Source: Desulfoluna spongiiphila
GTDB lineage: Bacteria; Desulfobacterota; Desulfobacteria; Desulfobacterales; Desulfolunaceae
DNA: 64,000 nt
Assembly: GCF_900101345.1 (NCBI RefSeq)
Contig: NZ_FMUX01000015.1
Location: 100,617-164,616 of the forward strand
Direction: 5' to 3'
In this document: piece after piece, positions 8,418 through 16,407 of the stretch
Position numbering within the stretch: the first letter of the stretch is position 1
Layout: each line of letters starts with the position of its first letter
Translations under genes and position numbers: made by a program
The notes under the pieces: model-generated
The model's input: the letters and a program-made list of their open reading frames with translations, nothing else
Told to the model about the DNA's origin: nothing
Databases searched by the model: none

Positions 8418-9151
8418 GCCCGATCCTTATCCTCGCCGCGGTCCACGCAGAGCTGGCCCCCATGCTGGCGCGCCTTGACAGCCCTGAGCCCATGAACATT
8501 GCCGGTCGCACCGCCTTTACCGCCACCATGGGCAATAAAAAACTCATCGCCCTTGTGGGCGGCCCCGGGGCCGTAAACACCGCCCAGGCCCTCACCGCAG
8601 CCATCGAACACCTCTCTCCGTCCCTTATTGTCCAGACAGGATGTGCAGGGGGCTTTGCAGAGGCGGGAGTATCCGTAGGGGACGTGGCCGTGGCCACCGA
8701 AGAGATCGACATCCACATGGGCCTTGAGGCCGACACCGAAGAAAAAAGCGTGCGCCTTGCCCCCCTGCCCTTTGCCCTGATGGAAAGAAACGGAAAAGAG
8801 TACAGACACCGCTTCCTGCTGGACCGGGACCTCGCAGGGGATGCCATGGCCGCCATACGAAACCGGGGCCTTTCAGGCTTTCACCTCCACAAAGGCTCCT
8901 TTGTGAGCGGCTCCACCATCACGGCCACCCAGGCACGGGCAAAAAGCCTCTTTACCCTTTACTGCCCGGTCATGGAGTCCATGGAAGGGGCCGCCGCCGC
9001 CCACATCGCCCTGCACTACGGCATCCCCTTCCTTGAAATCAGGGGAGCCAGCAACCTGGTGGGCGCACGCAACAGAGACGCCTGGAACCTGCCTTTGGCC
9101 TTTGAAAACAGCTGCGCGTGCCTGATGGCGGTGTTACAGGAGACCATGTAA
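8414..9151 (+). CDS. mqnB: Futalosine hydrolase MqnB
   Basis: 245-residue nucleoside-phosphorylase-fold enzyme that removes hypoxanthine from futalosine to give dehypoxanthine futalosine, the substrate of MqnC. Seen features are the N-terminal ILILAAVHAEL strand, the QTGCAGGF glycine loop, MESMEGAAAAHIA (purine/ribose-site Glu) and the C-terminal EIRGASNLVGARNRDAWNL typical of the MqnB branch. Its ATG overlaps the TetR stop. A 9-bp hairpin (9154-9173) follows directly. The neighbouring mqnD and the mqnA-X-C-E block confirm the function over a generic nucleosidase. Confidence 0.94.
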   Translation: MSPILILAAVHAELAPMLARLDSPEPMNIAGRTAFTATMGNKKLIALVGGPGAVNTAQALTAAIEHLSPSLIVQTGCAGGFAEAGVSVGDVAVATEEIDIHMGLEADTEEKSVRLAPLPFALMERNGKEYRHRFLLDRDLAGDAMAAIRNRGLSGFHLHKGSFVSGSTITATQARAKSLFTLYCPVMESMEGAAAAHIALHYGIPFLEIRGASNLVGARNRDAWNLPLAFENSCACLMAVLQETM

Positions 9152-9153
9152 CG

Positions 9154-9235
9154 GCAGGGGATAAATCCCCTGCACCCCAGGTTCGCAAATGCTCCGTCCC
9201 TTCGTTCCTCAGGGACCTCACATTTGCTGAAGGGC
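9154..9235 (+). repeat. Hairpin and decayed A module between mqnB and mqnD
   Basis: GCAGGGGAT/ATCCCCTGC hairpin (9154-9173) without T run, followed by a degraded A module that still shows CCCTTCGTTCCTCAGGGA and flanking CAAATG/CATTTG arms. Confidence 0.6.
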
Positions 9236-9358
9236 TGTGCCCGTGGCTGAACAGCTCCCTTTTGTAAAAATAGCGACCTTTTGAGGCGCTTTTCATAAAG
9301 CTGACCATATAAACACGCCATAGAACACAAACGACATTTAGACCCACAGGCACATGCA

Positions 9359-10186
9359 ATGAATCGAACCCTGGCATACTCCACCTGTCCCAACGACACG
9401 TTCATTTTCCATGCCCTCGTCCACGGCCTTGTGAAAGCGGAAGGCACTGACTTTAAAACCCACCTCCACGACGTGGAAGCCTTGAACGGCTTTGCCACAG
9501 AGAGAACCTTTGACGTCACCAAGCTCTCCTTTGCGGCGTTGGGCCACCTGCGCCACCGCTACGCGCTCCTGCGCAGCGGTGCTGCCCTGGGCAGGGGCTG
9601 CGGCCCCCTCATCGTGGCAAAGCCCGGTTTCGACCCCAAACGCCTGAAAGAGGTCCCCATCGCCGTTCCGGGCCTCATGACGACTGCCCACCTCCTGCTG
9701 GGCCTCTACCTTGGCCAGTCCCCCAACTCCGCCCCCATGGTCTTTGACACCATCATGCCCAAGGTGGCCGCAGGAGAGTTCGAGGCAGGCCTTATCATCC
9801 ACGAAAGCCGTTTCACCTATGCCGACCATGGCCTCACCTGCGTGGATGATTTAGGAGCCTTCTGGGAGCGTGAAACCGACCTTCCCATACCCCTGGGGGG
9901 CATTGCCGCCGCCCGTGACCTGCCCAAAGACGAGATCACCCGCATCGATGCCGCCATCTCCCAGAGCGTGACATACGCCTTTGCCCACCCCAACGCCTCC
10001 CGGGACTACATCCGCAGCCACGCAGTGGAGCTCTCCGACGAGGTCACCCAGAGCCACATCGACCTCTACGTCAACGATTTTTCCATTGATTTGGGCGACG
10101 AAGGCATCGCCGCCGTGGAAGCCCTCATGGACAGAGCAGAAAAGAGCGGGCTCATCCCGCAGTCTGAGGCGCCCTTGTTTGTGTAA
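9359..10186 (+). CDS. mqnD: 1,4-dihydroxy-6-naphthoate synthase MqnD
   Basis: 275-residue enzyme of periplasmic-binding-protein fold that converts cyclic dehypoxanthine futalosine to 1,4-dihydroxy-6-naphthoate. The N-terminus has the family signature STCPNDTFIFHALVHG, followed by VEALNGFA and TKLSFAALG. Length is normal. It lies 207 bases after mqnB on the same strand, separated by a repeat relic. No good ribosome site is seen before the ATG. A TGACCATATA segment at 9302-9311 resembles a half of the palindrome upstream of mqnE. Confidence 0.95.
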   Translation: MNRTLAYSTCPNDTFIFHALVHGLVKAEGTDFKTHLHDVEALNGFATERTFDVTKLSFAALGHLRHRYALLRSGAALGRGCGPLIVAKPGFDPKRLKEVPIAVPGLMTTAHLLLGLYLGQSPNSAPMVFDTIMPKVAAGEFEAGLIIHESRFTYADHGLTCVDDLGAFWERETDLPIPLGGIAAARDLPKDEITRIDAAISQSVTYAFAHPNASRDYIRSHAVELSDEVTQSHIDLYVNDFSIDLGDEGIAAVEALMDRAEKSGLIPQSEAPLFV

Positions 10187-10220
10187 GGGACCAGAAAAAA
10201 GACAAAAGCAAAAAAATGAT

Positions 10221-10312
10221 GCCTCCGGCGGCAAGGTGTGCCACCTTGGGAGCAAATTTCCGCAGGGCTTTGCCCCTCGTTCCTCGGGTCAAATCCCTGC
10301 GGTATTCCGGCA
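10221..10312 (+). repeat. Half modular element (A end)
   Basis: Starts with the A end GCCTCCGGCGGCAAGGTG and contains the CCCCTCGTTCCTCGGG hairpin; no B end follows. It lies 34 bases after the mqnD stop. Confidence 0.8.
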
Positions 10313-10417
10313 AGACATTGTATTATTTTATTTCCAGCACCATACGAAAGGTGTTGGCAGTCCCGAATCTGATCGGGACGCTATACCGGCAGGATAATCC
10401 AAATCCCCACGGTACGC

Positions 10418-10945
10418 GATGAACCGTAGGGTGCACTCCGTGCACCAGAATGACACCTTCCAATAATCCCTGAACATATCTACTACCAATTCCCCTGGAT
10501 ACCCGAACATGGTGCACAGAGTGCACCCTACGGGCTGGCGGCTTCACGGGAGATGTCGGTAACCCCAAACCTGGTCGGGACGCTATACCGGCAGAATAAT
10601 CCCAATATCCCCGATACGCGATGAACCGTAGGGTGCACTCCGTGCACCAGAATGACACCTTCCAATAATCCCTGAACATATCTACTACCAATTCCCCTGG
10701 ATACCCGAACATGATGCACAGAGTGCGCCCAACAGGCTGGGGGCTTCACGGGAGATGTCGGTAACCCCAAACCTGGTCGGGACGCTATACCGGCAGAATA
10801 ATCCAAATTCCCCCGGTACGCGATGAACCGTAGGGTGCACTCCGTGCACCAGAATGACACCTTCCAATAATCCCTGAACATCTCTAATACCAATGCCCTT
10901 GGATACCCGAACATGGTGCACAGAGTGCACCCTACGGGCTGGCGG
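10418..10945. repeat. 202-bp tandem REP-like array
   Basis: Two complete units and one partial unit begin at 10418, 10620 and 10822 (period 202 bp). Each has two facing palindromes, GTAGGGTGCACTCCGTGCAC and its inverse, about 70 bp apart, joined by a conserved spacer. Units 1 to 3 differ at only a few positions. This fills most of the 821-bp gap between mqnD and mqnA, which converge here; the Trp/Cys/His-rich frames read across it are artefacts. Confidence 0.9.
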
Positions 10946-11007
10946 TCATTCGGAAAGATGGCATCATCCCTCGAAGCTGGATAGAGAGCACAAACCGACC
11001 GATTCAA

Positions 11008-11898
11008 TCACACAGCAAAAGCGCGGGGATGGGGTATGGAATGGGGAAATTCCCTTGAAGGCAGGATGTCAAAAGAAGAGGCAAAAGCGGGGACGACTTT
11101 CTTGGGGAGAAGGCCGTATCGGTAAAGCTGCTCAAAGTAGAGGGAGAGACCTTTGATCTCTGCCTCACCCAGGGAGACCACGAGGTGGTTAAAGTAGCGC
11201 GTCAGAACCTCGTCGGAAAGCCCTGTTTTTGCCTGGGTATCAGCCACAATGCCCGGCATATCCGAAAGCCCCCTGGCCCGGGAACGATGGAACAGCTCCA
11301 CGAGACGATCCACCACAGCCGGGGCCATGGCGCAAAAATCCTTCCGTATGGCCCACACGGCAAAAACAAAGGGCAATCCCGTCATCTTCTTCCATTCAAG
11401 GCCCAGGTCATAGACATACGGAAACTGACCTTGCCAGTCCGTAAGAAGGGCGGAGTCTCCGATGACCAGGGCGCCTTTCACCCCCTCGGGGAGATCCGAG
11501 GGCGTGTGGACCCGACCCGGCTGGATCTCCGGGCGTACCCCTTTTTCCCGTAAAAGAATCCGCAGCAGCTCCACTGAAGTTGCCGACTCCTCCGTCACGA
11601 TAACGCGTTGCCCGTCCAGCTCTTCCATGGGCGTGTCTGAGACGAACAGGACGCTCAAGACCTTTCCGTCACAGGCAATGGAAAGATCGGGCAGGAGCAG
11701 CCACTGGTCTGCGTTGCGTGCATAGGCCACCGAGGAGACCGGACTCATCACCACCTCGCCGTCCCTGAGCATGGTGTTGAGGGTCGCCGGGGGCTCGGTC
11801 ACCATGGAGAGCCACGCCGGACAGTCCCCATGGTCGATACCATGGTAAACCGGCGATACGTTGATATAGCTGATACGTCCTATGGGAATCTTGCTCAT
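11008..11898 (-). CDS. mqnA: Chorismate dehydratase MqnA
   Basis: 296-residue enzyme for the first step of the futalosine pathway, making 3-enolpyruvoylbenzoate from chorismate. The N-terminus GRISYINVSPVYHG and the internal ALVIGDSALL are characteristic of the MqnA/MqnD fold. A longer frame reaches 12039, but its first 47 residues are translated repeat sequence (11935-12025), so the ATG at 11898 is chosen. It is the last gene of the minus-strand mqnE-C-X-A series, separated from mqnX by a composite repeat. Confidence 0.95.
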   Translation of the reverse strand: MSKIPIGRISYINVSPVYHGIDHGDCPAWLSMVTEPPATLNTMLRDGEVVMSPVSSVAYARNADQWLLLPDLSIACDGKVLSVLFVSDTPMEELDGQRVIVTEESATSVELLRILLREKGVRPEIQPGRVHTPSDLPEGVKGALVIGDSALLTDWQGQFPYVYDLGLEWKKMTGLPFVFAVWAIRKDFCAMAPAVVDRLVELFHRSRARGLSDMPGIVADTQAKTGLSDEVLTRYFNHLVVSLGEAEIKGLSLYFEQLYRYGLLPKKVVPAFASSFDILPSREFPHSIPHPRAFAV

Positions 11899-11934
11899 GA
11901 CGGTGCCTTCTGTGGTTAAATTCGGAAGAAAAGC

Positions 11935-12257
11935 AGCCTCCGGCGGCAAGGTGTGCCACCTTGAAAGCTGGTTGCGGATGCGCTTTGCCCCTCGTTCCTC
12001 GGGCCAAAGCGCATCCGCATGTAAACAAGATGTATTCAAGCGGTTTTCTATAAGCGTTCAATGTGACAACCAGGCCTAAACCAACCCATAACCTATTGTC
12101 AGAATAACCAATATAAAGAATCCTGCACTCTGCCTTTAACAAAAATGGTCACCGAATGGCGCACGCCACGCGAATGCCTCAAAAAAGCCTGCATCAAGAC
12201 GGCCCCCCATGCATTCGCCACAGGGTTTCCAGGTGCCCCCACCTGGCCGCCGGAGGC
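11935..12257. repeat. Composite modular element between mqnA and mqnX
   Basis: 323-bp region bounded by GCCTCCGGCGG at 11935 and its inverse at 12247-12257. The left side is a normal A module (11935-12025); the right side is a variant A module with a CACCTGG hairpin and CATGCATTCGCC. It fills the 384-bp gap and separates mqnA from the translationally coupled mqnC-mqnX pair, so it must lie inside the transcript if all four genes form one operon. Confidence 0.8.
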
Positions 12258-12282
12258 TGTTTTTAGCTGTCTTCATTCGTTT

Positions 12283-13446
12283 TCATTGCAGAGCACGCAC
12301 AGCCAGCCCCTCGTCAAAAAACCACCCATACGAAAAAGAGCGTACGGAAGATGTCGGGGTCACTTCAAGGCACCGGGCGGAGCAACCGGGTACAAGGCGT
12401 CCGAAACGCTCGCTGAAGCCCAGGGCTCTGGCCCCGTTTTCCGTGGCCATGCGAAAGATCTCTGCCGGAGAAAGACCCGGTGCGCAGGTGGCCACGGCCC
12501 GCATTTCATCCAGAATGGAGAGACTCTCGCAGCTCGCCAGGCTGTCGGTGCCCAAGGCCACGGTGAGCCCGGCCCCGACCATGGCCTCGATATCCGGAAC
12601 CCGGCCATGGAGAAGTCGGTTGCTCCGAATACAGCAGACGGCCGTTGCCCCGGCGTCTGCCAGGCGCCTGAGCTGGGGAACCCCGGCCTGCAGGAGGTGA
12701 ACCACGAGGGTGGATGAATCCACCACCCCCAGGTCCAGAAGATAGGAGACCGGGTCGTCTGCTGGCAGGGGCCATGAAGAATAATCGATGCCTCGTTCCG
12801 TGAGAAACTCGGCCCAGGGGCCCTTGCCGGTGGTGAGGAACTCCCGCTCGGCATCGGACTCGTCCAGGTGGATGCTGAAAGGGCGCCCTGCCTCGGCGGC
12901 AAGGGCTTTCATGGCTTTTATCGCACCGGGAGCTGTTGTGTGTGGGGCATGGGCGGCAAGGCTGACCCACGGCGCATCCTTGCTTCCCGCAGGCATGGAA
13001 AGGGGTTCAGGAGACCCCAGGAGTTCCTGAAACCAGATGCCTTTGGTGCCTTTATTTTCAAACAGGGGCCGGGTGATCCCAAGGGTCGAGATCTCTCCAA
13101 AAAGAAGGGTTCCCGAGGCCTCAGCCTCCGTCACCGCCCGTTGTGCCGCCAAAACAAGCTCGTCCCGGGGGATGCTCTCCCGAACGGCCAGAAGGTCCCT
13201 CACCCATGGGGCAAACCCGTCGGTGCCATTGACCCTGCCGGAAAGGGCCGACAGCTCCAGATGGGTGTGGGCATTGACAAAGGCGGGAACAAGGGCTGTA
13301 TCGCCGTGCTCTTCAACCTCTACCCCCTTGGGCCCCTTTCCGGTACCCACGGAGACAATGGTCCCGTTTTCCACCACCAGGTGGCCGTGGTTTATGACGG
13401 TGTCGGCGTCAGCGACCACCCATCGGGCCCGGTGCAGCCGTCTCAT
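12283..13446 (-). CDS. mqnX: Amidohydrolase, probable aminodeoxyfutalosine deaminase
   Basis: 387-residue amidohydrolase-superfamily enzyme (urease/adenosine-deaminase fold). Metal-binding motif NAHTHLELSAL lies near 60-70, HLDESDAE near 200, and the GTDSLAS aspartate motif near 300. In this pathway the family deaminates 6-amino-6-deoxyfutalosine (product of MqnE) to futalosine (substrate of MqnB). The assignment to this step comes from context: the start overlaps the mqnC stop by four bases. An in-frame GTG at 13452 is possible. Another amidohydrolase role is unlikely given the surroundings. Confidence 0.87.
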   Translation of the reverse strand: MRRLHRARWVVADADTVINHGHLVVENGTIVSVGTGKGPKGVEVEEHGDTALVPAFVNAHTHLELSALSGRVNGTDGFAPWVRDLLAVRESIPRDELVLAAQRAVTEAEASGTLLFGEISTLGITRPLFENKGTKGIWFQELLGSPEPLSMPAGSKDAPWVSLAAHAPHTTAPGAIKAMKALAAEAGRPFSIHLDESDAEREFLTTGKGPWAEFLTERGIDYSSWPLPADDPVSYLLDLGVVDSSTLVVHLLQAGVPQLRRLADAGATAVCCIRSNRLLHGRVPDIEAMVGAGLTVALGTDSLASCESLSILDEMRAVATCAPGLSPAEIFRMATENGARALGFSERFGRLVPGCSARCLEVTPTSSVRSFSYGWFFDEGLAVRALQ

Positions 13447-14504
13447 GCACACACCGCAAGGTGGTTGTAGAAGCAGTCCCGTTGGACCGGGGTAAACCCG
13501 GCGGAGGCCACCACGCGGATCAGCTCCTCCTTGGGCAGCATGTGATCCACGCCTGCGGCGGAGACCACATTCTCTTCGATCATGGTGGAACCCATGTCAT
13601 TGGCACCGAAAAAGAGAGCCACCTGGGCGATCTTCTCTCCCTGGGTGACCCAGGAGGCCTGGATGTTGTCCACGTTGTCCAGAAAGATCCGAGACAGGGC
13701 CAGGACGCGCAAATAGGCGTCGGCTGTTGCTTTTTCCACGTCCAGATCGGTGTTGGTGGGCTGGAAGGTCCAGGGTATGAAGGCGGTGAACCCGCCGGTC
13801 TCGTCCTGGAGGTCCCGGATCCGGGTGAGGTGCTCCACGATCTGGGCCGGTGTTTCCAGGTGGCCGAACATCATGGTGGCCGTGGACCGCATGCCCGCAA
13901 GGTGTGCCTGGCGCATCACCTCCAGCCATTTGTCCACCCCGCATTTGTTGGGAGAGACCTGCCTGCGGACTTCGTCCACGAGGATCTCGGCCCCGCCCCC
14001 CGGAATGGATTTAAGCCCCGCTTCCTTGAGCTTTTCCACGGTCTCGGCGATGGAGAGCTGGCTCTGGTCGGCAAGCCAGGAAATTTCAGGGGGCGAAAAC
14101 CCGTGGACATGGATGGGAAAGGTGGTGGTAAGCCAGCGCAGGAGGTCCACGTACCAGTCCAGGGTCAAGGCGGGATTCATCCCTCCCTGGAGAAGGATCT
14201 GGGTTCCACCCAGCTCCAGGGTCTCCTCGATCTTCTGCCGGAACGACTCCCGGCTGAGCACGTACCCGCCATCCTCCCCCACCCTGGAGTAGAACGCGCA
14301 GAACTTGCACTCCGAGGTGCAGACGTTGGTGTAGTTGATGTTCCGGTCCACCACGAAGGTCACCGTAGTGTCGGGGTGCTTGGCCAGGCGGACGGCGTGG
14401 GCCAGGGCGCCGAGTTCAGAAAGGGTTGCCCCGTTTGAAAGTTCGAGCAGCTCCTGAGGTGTTACCCGGTAACCGGATGATATTTTTTCTGATAGAGACT
14501 CCAC
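13443..14504 (-). CDS. mqnC: Cyclic dehypoxanthinyl futalosine synthase MqnC (radical SAM)
   Basis: 353-residue radical SAM enzyme that cyclises dehypoxanthine futalosine. The Fe-S motif is CTSECKFCAFY (Cx3Cx2C), preceded by INYTNVC, and QILLQGGMNP distinguishes MqnC from MqnE. The frame extends upstream to 14558, but GGGAGG lies just before a GTG at 14504 and directly after the mqnE stop, so that GTG is preferred; GTG 14510 is an alternative. It is coupled to mqnX by an ATGA overlap. Confidence 0.94.
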   Translation of the reverse strand: MESLSEKISSGYRVTPQELLELSNGATLSELGALAHAVRLAKHPDTTVTFVVDRNINYTNVCTSECKFCAFYSRVGEDGGYVLSRESFRQKIEETLELGGTQILLQGGMNPALTLDWYVDLLRWLTTTFPIHVHGFSPPEISWLADQSQLSIAETVEKLKEAGLKSIPGGGAEILVDEVRRQVSPNKCGVDKWLEVMRQAHLAGMRSTATMMFGHLETPAQIVEHLTRIRDLQDETGGFTAFIPWTFQPTNTDLDVEKATADAYLRVLALSRIFLDNVDNIQASWVTQGEKIAQVALFFGANDMGSTMIEENVVSAAGVDHMLPKEELIRVVASAGFTPVQRDCFYNHLAVCA

Positions 14505-14514
14505 AGACACCTCC

Positions 14515-15597
14515 CTAAGCGATATGGTTGTAAAAGGAATCCCGCTCCACGGGTTCAAACCCGGCCCCGCGAATCATGACGGCCATCTCGGCGCGGGTCA
14601 GCCCCTTGGCCGACGTGGCACCGGCGGTATGGGTAATCCGCTCTTCGATGATGGTCCCGTCCAGGTCATCCGCCCCGAAGGAGAGGGCCACCTGGGCCAG
14701 CTTCTCGCCGATCATCACCCAGTAGGCCTTGATGTGATCGAAGTTGTCGAGCATCAGGCGCGAAACGGCCACGTTCTTCAGGTCATCCACGCCACCGGTG
14801 GGCGGAATGTGAGAGAGCTTGGTGTTCTTGGAGTGAAAGGCCAGGGGAATAAACGAAGAAAACCCGCCGGTGCGGTCCTGGAGGTCCCTCAAGGTAATCA
14901 GATGGCTGACGCGTTCCTCAAGGGTCTCGATGTGGCCGTAGAGCATGGTGGCGTTGGTGGGAATGCCTGCGGCGTGCACCGTCTCCATGACCTCCAGCCA
15001 CCGGTCCCTGCCGATCTTTTTAGGGAACAGCTCATCGTGGACCCGCTCGCTCATGACCTCTGCCCCGCCCCCCGGCATCATGGCAAGGCCCGCGTCTTTC
15101 AGCTCAGCCACGGTCTCGGCAAGGGAGAGGCCGGACAGGCGTGAAAGGTAATCGATCTCCACCGCCGTAAAGGCCTTGATGGTGGCCTCAGGCCTTACCT
15201 CGGCCATGGCCTTGAGAAGGCCTGTAAAGTAATCGAAGTCCAGGTTCTCGTTTAAGCCCCCCACCATGTGGATCTCGCGCACGGGCTCGTCCATGCGTTC
15301 CATGAGCCGCGCCTTGACCTCTTCCACGCTCCAGGTATAGGCGTTGCCCGTCCCCTCGTCCGTTGCAAAGGCGCAGAAGGTGCACCGGTTGGAGCAGACA
15401 TTGGTGTAGTTCACATGCTGGTTGTATACATAATAGGCGATGTTGCCGTGGCGCTTCCTGCGCACGAAATCCGCCATGCGCCCTACCCCGGACAGATCGG
15501 GAGATGCGTATAAAGCCATCCCGTCTTCAAAGGTCAACCTCTGCCCTGCCTTCACCTTGTCCCATACGGACGCCAACGCTGAATCAATAAATTCCAT
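14515..15597 (-). CDS. mqnE: Aminodeoxyfutalosine synthase MqnE (radical SAM)
   Basis: 360-residue radical SAM enzyme joining 3-enolpyruvoylbenzoate (from MqnA) and SAM to give 6-amino-6-deoxyfutalosine. It has INYTNVC-like NYTNVC, the cluster motif CSNRCTFCAFA and EIHMVGGLN, the MqnE variant of the glycine motif. The ATG at 15597 follows GGAAGAGGGG closely; a GTG at 15612 would place that ribosome site inside the gene. It is the first gene of the mqnE-C-X(-A) operon and has a well-formed promoter and operator at 15686-15728. Confidence 0.95.
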   Translation of the reverse strand: MEFIDSALASVWDKVKAGQRLTFEDGMALYASPDLSGVGRMADFVRRKRHGNIAYYVYNQHVNYTNVCSNRCTFCAFATDEGTGNAYTWSVEEVKARLMERMDEPVREIHMVGGLNENLDFDYFTGLLKAMAEVRPEATIKAFTAVEIDYLSRLSGLSLAETVAELKDAGLAMMPGGGAEVMSERVHDELFPKKIGRDRWLEVMETVHAAGIPTNATMLYGHIETLEERVSHLITLRDLQDRTGGFSSFIPLAFHSKNTKLSHIPPTGGVDDLKNVAVSRLMLDNFDHIKAYWVMIGEKLAQVALSFGADDLDGTIIEERITHTAGATSAKGLTRAEMAVMIRGAGFEPVERDSFYNHIA

Positions 15598-15670
15598 AAT
15601 CCCCTCTTCCACGAGGTCTCAGAAGGGCCGAGGTGCCACAAGCCCCTGTTTCGGTTTGCATCTTCGGGTA

Positions 15671-15699
15671 TGACCACCCGGTCAGTGACCACGTGGTCA
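15671..15699. promoter_or_regulatory. Tandem palindromic operator upstream of mqnE
   Basis: Two adjacent 14-bp palindromic sites, TGACCACCCGGTCA (15671-15684, central bases imperfect) and TGACCACGTGGTCA (15686-15699, perfect), one base apart. The perfect one abuts the predicted -10 box and covers the expected transcription start. Such sites suit TetR-family dimers; the TetR gene at 7776 is the obvious candidate, by inference only. Confidence 0.7.
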
Positions 15700-15728
15700 T
15701 ATATACAGGTGTTTTTCCCCCGTGGCAA
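15700..15728 (-). promoter_or_regulatory. Sigma-70-type promoter of the mqnE operon
   Basis: On the minus strand, TTGCCA (15728-15723), a 17-bp spacer and TATATA (15705-15700). Predicted start near 15693, about 95 bases before mqnE. No equally good promoter is seen for the divergent thioesterase gene. Confidence 0.7.
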
Positions 15729-15889
15729 GAAAGATGCGCCACAGAAACCCGCTGAGCGCGGTTTGTCGCCTTGACCCGCCGGAAAAACCGAACTAAACAT
15801 GGAGGACTGTCGCCATACTCACCACAGGGCGCGCGATTGCAAATCTGCGTTTTTAATCCCTGTTGCACGCACCAACCAAAGGAGCCACC

Positions 15890-16285
15890 ATGAAATGCAA
15901 CACCCATCTTAAAATAAACAACGACCTGTGCGGAACCGTCACCACCCTTGAAGAGGGGCGTTGCGTCGTCACCCTCACCACCACCCCCGAGATGGGTGCC
16001 GATGCGCAGGAGCTCGTGCATGGAGGGTTTGTCTTTGGCATGGCGGATTATGCGGCCATGTGCGCCGTCAACGATCCCTATGTGGTTTTAGGAGGGGCCG
16101 AGACCAGCTTTTTAAAACCGGTCCGTGTTGGAGATAGCCTCACGGCAGAGGCCATGGTGAACGAGACCAAAGGCAGGAAACGCATCGTGCCCGTCACCAT
16201 CCGCAGGGGTCAGGAGGAGGTGTTTAAAGGGACGTTTACCTGCTTTGTCCTTGAAACGCATGTGCTGGGGGAAAACAAAGGGTAG
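15890..16285 (+). CDS. PaaI-like hotdog thioesterase
   Basis: 131-residue single hotdog-fold protein. The helix segment HGGFVFGMADYAAMCAVN matches the PaaI/4HBT-type signature in which HGG and an acidic residue form the acyl-CoA thioesterase active site. A clear AAAGGAG ribosome site 6 bases before the ATG at 15890 fixes the start (a TTG frame begins earlier). It is divergent from mqnE. Hydrolysis of an acyl-CoA or aryl-CoA is likely; a link to menaquinone (as with DHNA-CoA thioesterases) is not required by the futalosine route and is not claimed. Confidence 0.85.
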   Translation: MKCNTHLKINNDLCGTVTTLEEGRCVVTLTTTPEMGADAQELVHGGFVFGMADYAAMCAVNDPYVVLGGAETSFLKPVRVGDSLTAEAMVNETKGRKRIVPVTIRRGQEEVFKGTFTCFVLETHVLGENKG

Positions 16286-16308
16286 AAAGGAAGGATGGTT
16301 AAAAAACA

Positions 16309-16341
16309 ATGCATGCAGGGAACTAAGCGCCCTGCATGCAT
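16309..16341 (-). terminator. Terminator between thioesterase and zinc-ribbon gene
   Basis: Perfect 12-bp stem ATGCATGCAGGG (16309-16320) and CCCTGCATGCAT (16330-16341) with a 9-base loop. The A run at 16301-16306 gives a T run on the minus strand, so it mainly ends the minus-strand three-gene cluster. Confidence 0.85.
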
Positions 16342-16407
16342 AAGTTTCATGGTTGGCATGAACGGTGTGCGAGGGTCATGGCAACCCTGGCACCTGGAGA
16401 GGACCCC

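Noticed and set aside
10418..10945. Possible CRISPR-like array
   Set aside because: Units are 202 bp and nearly identical throughout, with no unique spacers and no cas genes.
10323..11007. Trp/Cys/His-rich frames with repeated WCTECTLRF-like segments
   Set aside because: Translation of the 202-bp REP-like array in several frames; no ribosome sites.
14540..14580. GGTTCAAACCC resembling a tRNA T-loop
   Set aside because: It lies inside the mqnE coding sequence and no acceptor stem or anticodon arm can be built around it.
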